From Gammaproteobacteria bacterium (lineage in GTDB: Bacteria; Pseudomonadota; Gammaproteobacteria; Arenicellales; Poriferihabitantaceae): a stretch of 7,667 nt of DNA. The position numbers and the translations under genes are program-made. Shown one piece after another: positions 1 through 6,084 of the stretch. Numbering within the stretch: the stretch's first letter is position 1; the number at the start of each line of letters is the position of its first letter. Where the stretch lies: positions 9,362-17,028 of the forward strand of contig VXPI01000116.1 of assembly GCA_009839585.1 (NCBI GenBank), given 5' to 3'. Below the pieces are notes generated by a model. The model searched no databases. It was not told where the DNA came from and saw only the letters and a list, made by a program, of their open reading frames with translations.

Positions 1-1028
1 ATCTGGCGCTGATCAAATTGGCCAAGGAGGTCGAAGCAAGACGGCAAGAGTTGCTAAGGCGTATCAACATGGCACCAAACGGTACGGCAACCATTGTGCG
101 CATGCGTAGCGACTTATTGCGCATAATCAAAGAGTGCCCACATCTGGTGCCAATAGACGCTGACCTGAAGCACCTTCTGTCTTCCTGGTTCAATCAAGGC
201 TTTCTTACACTGGAAAGAATCAACTGGGAAACACCAGCGATTGTGTTGGAGAAACTAATCGAACACGAAACGGTTCATGCGATGAAGGGCTGGGCAGATC
301 TTCGCAGTCGACTCGCCGAAGACCGGCGTTGCTTTGCATTTTTTCATCCAGCGCTACCCAACGAACCGTTAATTTTTGTCGAAGTGGCGCTGGCAAAGGG
401 TCTGGCAACAAGTATCGAACCGATTATCGATGAACAAAGAGAAATCTCGAATCCGTCATATGCCGATACAGCAGTATTCTATTCCATCAACAATTGCCAA
501 GAGGGTCTATATGGCATTTCGTTCGGTAATTTTCTGATTAAGCAAGTCGTTCAGGAACTTTCCCATGAGTTTCCACACCTACAAAACTATTCGACGCTCT
601 CACCAATGCCTGGATTTTGTAAATGGCTTAAAGTGGTCATCGACAACCCAGGAAAGTATGCCATTCCAGATGACAATCTGGCATTGCTTGGCCAGCTTCA
701 CGGCAATTCCTGGTTTCAGGATTCTGAATCTGTCGAATCCCTTAAACCTCTTTTAATCGGGCTTGCGGCCTACTATTTGATGCACGCCAAGAAAGGCAAT
801 GAACCACTGGACAGGGTTGCCCGTTTCCATTTGCGTAACGGAGCCATACTGGAACGCATCAACTGGCTGGGAGATTGTTCGGATAATGGCATCAGAAAAT
901 CAGCCGGGATGCTGGTTAACTATGTCTATAGGCCCAGCTTGATCATCAGCAATCATGAAAGCTACGTAAAGAATCATACTCTTGCCATTTCTCCAAATGT
1001 AGCCAAACTGGTTCCGAAGACACTATGA
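1..1028 (+). CDS. Malonyl-CoA decarboxylase, C-terminal catalytic part (5' end outside window)
   Basis: Malonyl-CoA decarboxylase converts malonyl-CoA to acetyl-CoA and CO2 without a cofactor. The frame is open to the left edge, with its first full codon at base 3, and the residues before the TTG at 18 already look like family sequence, so TTG is not the true start. About 340 residues are present; the family usually has about 420-500, so the N-terminal helical domain is missing. Counting the TTG at 18 as residue 1, SPMPGF holds Ser195 and FHLRNG holds His271. These match Ser329 and His423 of the human enzyme, the catalytic pair in its GNAT-like domain. Other family blocks are NMAPNGTATIVRMR (residues 17-30), YSINNCQEGL (155-164) and ERINWLGD (279-286). 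The end, LVPKTL, has no peroxisomal SKL. The Rhizobium homologue is called MatA, but no matB or matC is visible here. Family assignment is firm. Confidence 0.95.
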   Translation, partial: LALIKLAKEVEARRQELLRRINMAPNGTATIVRMRSDLLRIIKECPHLVPIDADLKHLLSSWFNQGFLTLERINWETPAIVLEKLIEHETVHAMKGWADLRSRLAEDRRCFAFFHPALPNEPLIFVEVALAKGLATSIEPIIDEQREISNPSYADTAVFYSINNCQEGLYGISFGNFLIKQVVQELSHEFPHLQNYSTLSPMPGFCKWLKVVIDNPGKYAIPDDNLALLGQLHGNSWFQDSESVESLKPLLIGLAAYYLMHAKKGNEPLDRVARFHLRNGAILERINWLGDCSDNGIRKSAGMLVNYVYRPSLIISNHESYVKNHTLAISPNVAKLVPKTL

Positions 1029-1088
1029 GTCTATTGAACCGGTTTCCTGCAAAACGAACCCTCTTGCATGAAACATTGTTATATCAAT

Positions 1089-1110
1089 AACTCTATAATT
1101 TGATAGAGTT
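1089..1110. repeat. AT-rich inverted repeat downstream of malonyl-CoA decarboxylase
   Basis: Perfect 8-bp arms, AACTCTAT (1089-1096) and ATAGAGTT (1103-1110), are separated by 6 bases. It lies 61 bases after the decarboxylase stop. Only three T residues follow on the + strand, so it is a poor intrinsic terminator; an operator or a weak transcript-end hairpin is possible. The dyad is directly visible; its role is unknown. Confidence 0.45.
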
Positions 1111-1123
1111 TCGCCTTATTATT

Positions 1124-1136
1124 GCCGAAGTTCGGC
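1124..1136. repeat. Short perfect dyad GCCGAA-G-TTCGGC
   Basis: A 6-bp inverted repeat around a single central base, 13 bases after the larger AT-rich dyad and 117 bases before the SDR start. With a 1-base centre it cannot form an RNA hairpin, so if it has a function it would be a protein-binding site on DNA. The rest of the 224-base gap (1029-1252) holds no gene and no convincing -35/-10 pair; TATATA at 1202-1207 lacks a matching -35. Confidence 0.3.
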
Positions 1137-1252
1137 TACTGATGAGGAAGCAATTTGCTGTGTGAAGTAAAATTGAAGGAAAAGCAGTCTTTTATCAGGT
1201 TTATATAGCTCAATTCAATGATCGGAATATTTTGGGACTATGGTGAAGTGAA

Positions 1253-1852
1253 ATGCATATTTTGATTATAGGTGCCAGAGGTTCAGTGGGCCGCACGGTG
1301 GTTGATGCCCTTGGGGGCCGCCACAACCTGATTCATGCCGGACTTACTTCAGGCGATATACAGGTTGATCTGGAAAATCTCGATAGCATACGCGAGATGT
1401 ACAGGAACATTGGCAATATCGATGCTGTCGTGGTGGCAGTCGGTCACGGACACTTCGGGCCGGTCGGAGAAATGACCGGAGAACTCTGGATGAAGGGGAT
1501 GTTGCATAAGGCATTGCCCCAAATCAATGTAGTGCTTGAAGGAATTTCCTCGGTTAATGATCGGGGATCGTTCACCTTGACCAGTGGTGTGCTGAATCGT
1601 GACCCAATCGCCGGATGTGCATCCGCAGCTTCTGCCAATGGGGCGATTGACGGATTTGTGCTCGGAGCAGCCGGAGACATGCCAAGGGGTATCCGAATTA
1701 ATTCGGTAAGTCCGGGCTTGCTTGAAAATTCAGTTGACCGGTATCAGGGAAAATTCCCGGGTCATGAACCAGTTTCATCAAGGCGAGTCGGATTGGCCTA
1801 CACAAAGAGCATCGAAGGGGTACTGACCGGCCAGACAATTCGGGTCGATTAA
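1253..1852 (+). CDS. Atypical short-chain dehydrogenase/reductase (Lin1944-like), no Tyr/Lys active site
   Basis: This is a 199-residue Rossmann-fold protein, shorter than the usual ~250-residue SDR. GARGSVG at residues 7-13 is the Gly-rich dinucleotide-binding turn, the VAVGHG stretch (61-66) sits where classical SDRs have NNAG, and SVSPGLL (151-157) matches the NxVxPG segment. Ser111 in TLTSG aligns with the catalytic serine. The classical YxxxK is replaced by Ala125...Asn129 in SAASANGAIDGF. From memory, this matches the Lin1944-like SDR subgroup, whose members lack the usual active-site residues and have no known function, so the loss is probably a family trait. The start ATG has a weak GGTGA at 1242-1246. 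The gene lies 72 bases before malyl-CoA lyase on the same strand and is probably co-transcribed. Family assignment is good; activity and substrate are unknown. Confidence 0.85.
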   Translation: MHILIIGARGSVGRTVVDALGGRHNLIHAGLTSGDIQVDLENLDSIREMYRNIGNIDAVVVAVGHGHFGPVGEMTGELWMKGMLHKALPQINVVLEGISSVNDRGSFTLTSGVLNRDPIAGCASAASANGAIDGFVLGAAGDMPRGIRINSVSPGLLENSVDRYQGKFPGHEPVSSRRVGLAYTKSIEGVLTGQTIRVD

Positions 1853-1899
1853 GCCAATACCCACTTTTTACCTTGGTGCAGGTATGGAGTTTGTTGTCT

Positions 1900-1924
1900 G
1901 GATCACGACAGAACATCTGTATCC
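1900..1924 (+). promoter_or_regulatory. Small hairpin abutting the malyl-CoA lyase start codon
   Basis: GGAT (1900-1903) can pair with ATCC (1921-1924), and ACAG (1908-1911) with CTGT (1917-1920) around the loop AACAT, leaving a 4-base bulge. The structure ends at the base before the ATG, and no clear Shine-Dalgarno sequence precedes that ATG. It could tune translation or be chance, since both stems are only 4 bp. Confidence 0.2.
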
Positions 1925-2884
1925 ATGAATAGGTTCGAATCCTCCCCCGTGCCTTTTCGACTGCAGCGCAGTGAGCTTGCAGTTCCCGGGTCGAATCCGG
2001 GCATGATCGAGAAGGCTGCGGGCAGTGAAGCAGACTGCGTGTTACTGGACTGTGAAGATTCGGTAGCACCAGACCAAAAAAGTCAGGCAAGATGCAATAT
2101 TATCAGTGCCTTGAATGAAATCGACTGGAAGGAGACAGGGAAGACGGTTTCAGTCCGCATCAATGGGACAGAAAGTCCCCAGATAGAGCGGGATGTGGGC
2201 GAGATAATCGAGAAGGCAGGGTATCACATCGATACCATCCTGATTCCCAAAGTGAACACTCCCGAAGACGTTCATGCTGTCGAAAGATTACTGTCCCTTG
2301 CTCTTCTGACTTCTGGCATAACGATCAGGATTGGTCTGGAATGTCTGATTGAGACGGCATTGGGCCTGGTCAATGTTGAAGCCATTGCCCGCTTGTCCTG
2401 TGCGACGGAGTCGCGTCTTGAAGCCTTGCATTTTGGCATGGCTGACTTCTCAGCGAGTTGTCAGTCACGAAGTTTGACGATTGGCGAAATGGATTCTGGT
2501 CAAACGAATCATATCTGGCATCCAAGCCGGCAACGAATACTGGTTGCGTGCCGAGCCTATGGCTTAAGGGCGGTTGATGGCCCGTATGGTGACTTCAGGA
2601 ATCCACAAGGTTTCATCGATGCAGCCACCGGAGCCGCGGCGATGGGATATGATGGCAAGTGGGCCATCCACCCTGATCAGGTGATGCTTGCAAATCAGGT
2701 GATGTCGCCTACCGATGCCGAGGTGGAACAGGCACGGAAAATACTGGATGCTCTGGACCAAGCCAGGAGTTTGGGGCAGGGGGTGGTTTCCCTGGATGAA
2801 AAAATGGTTGATGCCGCGTCAGGGAAAATGGCCGAAAACATCATCAGCAAAAGCCTTGCCATCGCCGAAAAACCTTCTGCATAG
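1925..2884 (+). CDS. mcl: Malyl-CoA lyase / CitE-HpcH family lyase
   Basis: This cytoplasmic enzyme of 319 residues has a TIM-barrel fold and resembles L-malyl-CoA/beta-methylmalyl-CoA lyases, which reversibly cleave (S)-malyl-CoA to acetyl-CoA and glyoxylate. Family blocks are AVPGSNP (19-25), LLDCEDSVAP (40-49), VRIN with Arg78 for the CoA ester, LIETALGL with Glu143 and GMADF with Asp174 (the expected Mg2+ ligands), VDGPYGDF (217-224), KWAIHPDQ (245-252) and MVDAASGK, where Asp296 matches the residue that reaches the neighbouring subunit's active site. The region after GMADF is some 8 residues shorter than I recall for Rhodobacter Mcl1. Citramalyl-CoA, HMG-CoA or another beta-hydroxyacyl-CoA remains possible. 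The start is uncertain: ATG 1925 lacks a ribosome site, and an in-frame GTG at 1949 would give MPFRLQRSELAVPGS, closer to homologues. It ends 6 bases before the tRNA on the opposite strand. Confidence 0.85.
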   Translation: MNRFESSPVPFRLQRSELAVPGSNPGMIEKAAGSEADCVLLDCEDSVAPDQKSQARCNIISALNEIDWKETGKTVSVRINGTESPQIERDVGEIIEKAGYHIDTILIPKVNTPEDVHAVERLLSLALLTSGITIRIGLECLIETALGLVNVEAIARLSCATESRLEALHFGMADFSASCQSRSLTIGEMDSGQTNHIWHPSRQRILVACRAYGLRAVDGPYGDFRNPQGFIDAATGAAAMGYDGKWAIHPDQVMLANQVMSPTDAEVEQARKILDALDQARSLGQGVVSLDEKMVDAASGKMAENIISKSLAIAEKPSA

Positions 2885-2890
2885 ATCAGT

Positions 2891-2978
2891 TGGCGGAGAG
2901 TGAGGGATTCGAACCCTCGGACCTGTTACAGCCACCGGTTTTCGAAACCGGCGCATTCGACCACTCTGCCAACTCTCC
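2891..2978 (-). tRNA. tRNA-Ser (anticodon CGA, reads UCG)
   Basis: Read on the - strand, this is an 88-base class II tRNA with its CCA end encoded (TGG at 2891-2893 on +). The acceptor arms GGAGAGT (2978-2972) and ACTCTCC (2901-2895) pair fully, with discriminator G. The anticodon stem CCGGT/ACCGG encloses the loop TTCGAAA, giving anticodon CGA at 2944-2942. A long variable arm follows, then the T arm GAGGG-TTCGAAT-CCCTC. It fills the gap between the convergent malyl-CoA lyase and CMD-family genes. I see no attachment-site duplication or integrase nearby. Confidence 0.97.
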
Positions 2979-2989
2979 GTGGATGGTGA

Positions 2990-3017
2990 ATTATAAATCC
3001 AGTGCCAGGTAGTACAA
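2990..3017 (-). promoter_or_regulatory. Predicted promoter of tRNA-Ser
   Basis: On the - strand a perfect -10 hexamer TATAAT (2995-2990) lies 11 bases before the mature tRNA 5' end. A weak -35, TTGTAC (3017-3012), is 16 bases upstream. Transcription would start a few bases before the mature tRNA, as is usual. The -10 is convincing; the -35 matches only at TTG. Confidence 0.55.
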
Positions 3018-3035
3018 GTGTTTCCGAATCAATGG

Positions 3036-3416
3036 CTATAGCATTTCCTGCTCTTCAAGAACCTTGCGCGCAACCCGGAAACATTCAAGTGACTGGGGAA
3101 CGCCGCAATAAATTCCGATGACATGAATGATGGCTCGGATTTCTTCCATGCTGACGCCATTGTTTATTGCCCCGCGGCAATGGATCTCCCACTCATGCAT
3201 TTTGCCTAGAGCACCAATCATCGCGAGATTCATCATGGACCGCGTTTTGGGATCGATGACTTCATCGCCCCAGCCAAATCCCCAACACCAGGCGGTCATT
3301 GCTTCCTGGAACGACCGGGTTAACTCGTCAGCATTATCAAGATTATTCTGTACATATTCATCACCCAGAGTCTCTTTGCGTTTCGCAAGGCCCTTGGAGA
3401 AAAGATCATTGTCCAC
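3036..3416 (-). CDS. Carboxymuconolactone decarboxylase (CMD) family protein
   Basis: This 126-residue protein is a full-length single-domain PcaC/AhpD-like member; the CMD domain covers about residues 36-120. Typical blocks are DPKTRSMMNLAMIGALG (55-71), EIHCRGAINNGVSMEEI (77-93) and IIHVIGIYCGVPQSLECF (96-113). The AhpD redox CxxC pair is absent, so a peroxidase role is unlikely; it resembles the PcaC side of the family. PcaC decarboxylates 4-carboxymuconolactone in protocatechuate degradation, but no other pca gene is present, so the substrate is open. The start is GTG at 3416-3414, supported by TAGGA at 3429-3425 eight bases upstream. It begins 82 bases after the dimethylglycine-dehydrogenase-like gene on the same strand and could be its downstream partner or have its own promoter. 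Confidence 0.85.
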   Translation of the reverse strand: MDNDLFSKGLAKRKETLGDEYVQNNLDNADELTRSFQEAMTAWCWGFGWGDEVIDPKTRSMMNLAMIGALGKMHEWEIHCRGAINNGVSMEEIRAIIHVIGIYCGVPQSLECFRVARKVLEEQEML

Positions 3417-3438
3417 AGTGATTTTCCTATATTCTGTA

Positions 3439-3468
3439 ATTATGTGAGGTACGCATTATGCCAGACAA
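3439..3468 (-). promoter_or_regulatory. Possible promoter of the CMD-family gene
   Basis: On the - strand TTGTCT (3468-3463) is followed after 18 bases by CATAAT (3444-3439), 22 bases before the GTG start. Matches to consensus are 4/6 and 5/6. If real, the CMD gene could be transcribed apart from the dehydrogenase upstream. The intergenic stretch is AT-rich, so a chance match is quite possible. Confidence 0.3.
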
Positions 3469-3498
3469 TGTATCGACCGCAGTTGAAATTCGTCTGAA

Positions 3499-5940
3499 TC
3501 AATCATTCGAGCGTGGTCGCTTGTTTTCCGGATCAAACTGCGCATCAGCGATGACGGAAGCTCTTCGTGGAGCGTTGAGGACCAAAACCTCAAGCTCGGT
3601 ACCCGGCTCCGCAAACTCGGGTTTGATGTAACCGAACGCCAGATACTGTCCGATTGCATAGCCATATCCTCCGGATGAAATATGCCCGATCGGTCGATTT
3701 TCGTGCAGAATCGTTTCACCGCCCAAAGGGTCGGCAACTGGCCCCAGGTTGCCTGGTTCTTCCAGTTTGAGATGGGCCAGTTTCCAGCGTACGGCTTCGG
3801 CTGTCGAAACCTCTGCACCCTGAAAGTCCCGGTCCCTGGAGAAGCGCATGACATCTGCTTCGGCTAGTGTCACCTCGGATGTGATCTCGTGACCGGATCG
3901 GTAGGCTTTTTCCATGCGCATGGCATTCAGTGAAGCGGAGCCAATGTGGACGATGTCCTGGCTGAGTGATGTGCTCATGAGGGTAGTGTAGACATCGAGC
4001 ATTTGCTCCATGGGTATATGCAACTCCCAGCCCAATTCCCCAGTATAGGTTACTCGCATCGCCCTGATGTTTTTCACCTCGCCGATCTTTATGGTCTGGG
4101 CAGACAGCCATCGAAAGTTCGTATTGTCCAGACTTATATCTGTACATTCTGCGAGTATCCTGCGGGATGCCGGGCCAGCAAGCATGATGACCCCCAGTTC
4201 GTTGGAGACATTGGCAAGGGCGATATTTTCATTTTCATGCCTTTGTGATTTCAGCCAACGGAACAGATAGGCCTCCCGGACTGCAGCATACACCAGATAG
4301 TAGTGATTTTCCTGGAGTTTGACGAGCGTGGTCTCTCCTTCAATTCTTCCATTCGCAGCGATAAGATAAGTCAGAGAGATACTTCCCTGTTTCACTGGAA
4401 TCCGGTTGGAGGAGATTCGATTCAAATACTGGTCGGCATGTTCGCCATATAGCTCAATTTTCGAGAAAGCACTCAAGTCGGCAATTCCGGCATGGGTGCG
4501 AAGTTGCCTGACTTCTTCTCCAACAACATCATGCAGTCGTGTCCTGAAGAAACTCTCGATATGCTGTTGGGGCGTATTTCCAATCGCATACCAGTAAGGT
4601 CTTTCCCATCCCCCGATATCCTGATAGACAGCACCATTTTGCCTGAGAGTATCGTAAAGCGGGGTCATTTTCGAATGCGATGGTCGGCAGACCGGACGAT
4701 CGAGGTTGGGGAATGGTATTTCGTGTCTTAACAGGTAATCCTCCTTGGCTTTTTCGATGCGGTAGGCATCATCGACCCGAGCCCCAAAACGCAGGGGGTC
4801 AAAGCTGTTCATTGCAATATCTGCCGCACCATAAGTCATCCACTGGGCCAGGTATTTTCCTGCACCCGGTCCCCAGGCAATACCCACTTGCGAACCGCAG
4901 CACAACCAGTAGTTCGGAATCTCGCAGGGTCCAAGCAGCATGTTGCCATCCGGTGGATGGGTGATGGCACCATGAACGACGCGGCGGATACCAAGTTCAG
5001 AAAAGATTGGCATTCTTTCCATTGCATTTTCAAGCCAGGGCATAATTCTCTCGAAATCCGGCTCAAACAGTTCGTTTTCCGACTCCCAGGGAGTTCCCTG
5101 ATCCCATACAGTAGCTGCATTGGCTTTCTCATAGATGCCGATCAGCCCTGACTGCTGCTCCATGCGGATATAGCCCGAAACATGTTGATCATCCCTAACT
5201 ACCGGGAGTTCCAGTTCAAGGTTCTGAAATTCCGGCACGGGTTCTGTCACCAGATAATGGTGAAGGAGATTTGCGATCGGAAGATCAAGGCCCACCCATG
5301 CGCCAATCTGGCGCGCATAGGTGCCGGCTGCATTGACTACTCGCTCAGCGAGGATCTCGCCTTGTTCGGTTTCAATGCGGAATTCTCCATTGCTGAGTAT
5401 TTCCATTCCGATGGCACGTCGGTTGCGCAAAATTCTGCAACCCATCATGCGGGCGCCACGAGCCATGGCAAATGTCACTCCGGCTGGATCAACATGGCCA
5501 TCGTTTGGCGTGTGCAAGGCGGCCTTTACCCCATCAAGATTGTAGAAGGGGTGGAGTTCTCGAATTCTGTCTGGCTGAACAATTTCCATATCGTGTCCGA
5601 TGCCACGACCGATTGAGGCGGTATAGTGCAGCCAGTCCACCTCGGCATCCAAATACGCGAGACGCAGACTGCCACAACCGTGCCAGCTGCAGGATTGTCC
5701 GGTTTCACTCTCGAGTTGCGGATAAAGATCTGTCCCGTGATCCGCCATCTTGGCCAGCGCATAATGGCTGACAGAGTGAGTAATCTGCCCTGCCGCATGC
5801 CAGGTAGAACCGCTGGTTAGTTCACCTTTTTCCAGCAATATAATATCGGTTTCACCTTCCTTGCAAAGATGATAGGCGAGTGAACAGCCCATAACCCCTC
5901 CGCCAATAATCACGGTTCGTGCTTGAATCTGATTGGTCAT
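3499..5940 (-). CDS. FAD-dependent dimethylglycine/sarcosine dehydrogenase-type protein with C-terminal GcvT domain
   Basis: The 813-residue protein matches the usual size of bacterial DMGDH/SARDH-type enzymes, which oxidise N-methyl groups of glycine derivatives and pass the one-carbon unit to tetrahydrofolate. The N-terminal DAO domain (about 8-365) starts with the FAD-binding GGGVMG (13-18). His48 in STWHAAG sits where the family attaches FAD covalently. DPAGVTFAMARGAR (151-164), HHYLVTEP (227-234) and GPGAGKYLAQWM (357-368) are family blocks. The GcvT part runs from about 425: THAGIADLS (482-490), NGRIEGETTLV (530-540), TYTGELGWELHIP (631-643) and AMRMEKAYRSGHE (673-685), with a GcvT-C domain near 720-800. 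The start MTNQ at 5940 is chosen because FAD-fold residues begin directly after it; an in-frame ATG at 6084 would add 48 non-family residues and lies upstream of the predicted promoter. No clear ribosome site. The exact substrate (dimethylglycine, sarcosine or a relative) cannot be read from sequence. Confidence 0.92.
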   Translation of the reverse strand: MTNQIQARTVIIGGGVMGCSLAYHLCKEGETDIILLEKGELTSGSTWHAAGQITHSVSHYALAKMADHGTDLYPQLESETGQSCSWHGCGSLRLAYLDAEVDWLHYTASIGRGIGHDMEIVQPDRIRELHPFYNLDGVKAALHTPNDGHVDPAGVTFAMARGARMMGCRILRNRRAIGMEILSNGEFRIETEQGEILAERVVNAAGTYARQIGAWVGLDLPIANLLHHYLVTEPVPEFQNLELELPVVRDDQHVSGYIRMEQQSGLIGIYEKANAATVWDQGTPWESENELFEPDFERIMPWLENAMERMPIFSELGIRRVVHGAITHPPDGNMLLGPCEIPNYWLCCGSQVGIAWGPGAGKYLAQWMTYGAADIAMNSFDPLRFGARVDDAYRIEKAKEDYLLRHEIPFPNLDRPVCRPSHSKMTPLYDTLRQNGAVYQDIGGWERPYWYAIGNTPQQHIESFFRTRLHDVVGEEVRQLRTHAGIADLSAFSKIELYGEHADQYLNRISSNRIPVKQGSISLTYLIAANGRIEGETTLVKLQENHYYLVYAAVREAYLFRWLKSQRHENENIALANVSNELGVIMLAGPASRRILAECTDISLDNTNFRWLSAQTIKIGEVKNIRAMRVTYTGELGWELHIPMEQMLDVYTTLMSTSLSQDIVHIGSASLNAMRMEKAYRSGHEITSEVTLAEADVMRFSRDRDFQGAEVSTAEAVRWKLAHLKLEEPGNLGPVADPLGGETILHENRPIGHISSGGYGYAIGQYLAFGYIKPEFAEPGTELEVLVLNAPRRASVIADAQFDPENKRPRSND

Positions 5941-5973
5941 ACGGATATACAGAGTGAAAAAGCGATGCCGCAA

Positions 5974-6003
5974 ATGATACACTCGTATCAAAATACAGGG
6001 CAA
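5974..6003 (-). promoter_or_regulatory. Predicted promoter of the dimethylglycine-dehydrogenase-like gene
   Basis: On the - strand TTGCCC (6003-5998) and TATCAT (5979-5974) are 18 bases apart; the -10 matches consensus at 5 of 6 and the -35 at 4 of 6. The -10 lies 33 bases before the ATG at 5940, leaving a leader of roughly 25 bases. The -10 overlaps the left half of the TGATAC dyad, which fits repression by a protein bound there. Confidence 0.45.
5975..5990. promoter_or_regulatory. Candidate operator: TGATAC-N4-GTATCA dyad
   Basis: A perfect 6-bp inverted repeat with a 4-base centre (ACTC) lies between two divergent genes, one of them an HTH/SIS regulator. RpiR-type proteins act as dimers on inverted repeats near their own gene, so the neighbouring regulator is the natural candidate ligand. 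The dyad covers the -10 region of the predicted dehydrogenase promoter. The palindrome is directly visible; the binding partner is inferred. Confidence 0.5.
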
Positions 6004-6084
6004 GTGTTCATTTGTCACATTTTGGCATTGTAATCGAAACAAAACCAGTGCAATGGCAATGAATGACCACGAATCAATATTCAA

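Noticed and set aside
1928..1950. tRNA T-arm-like stretch (AGGTTCGAATCCT) at the start of the malyl-CoA lyase gene
   Set aside because: Only three of five T-stem pairs form, and no acceptor, D or anticodon arm can be found upstream; a chance match.
1985..2001. T-arm-like hairpin CCCGG-GTCGAAT-CCGGG
   Set aside because: It encodes the conserved PGSNPG segment of the lyase, and the first loop base is G, not T; no other tRNA parts are present.
3458..3631. 57-codon + strand frame with a weak ribosome site (GAGG)
   Set aside because: About three quarters of it is antisense to the well-supported 3' end of the dehydrogenase gene, and the translation resembles no family I know.
4836..5132. Several open frames of 60-140 codons inside the dehydrogenase gene on both strands
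   Set aside because: They overlap a continuous, well-conserved 813-residue frame, and their translations are low-complexity shadows with no family resemblance.
5941..6084. 48-residue N-terminal extension of the dehydrogenase from ATG 6084
   Set aside because: The extension does not resemble the family, lies upstream of the predicted promoter and covers the shared divergent region.
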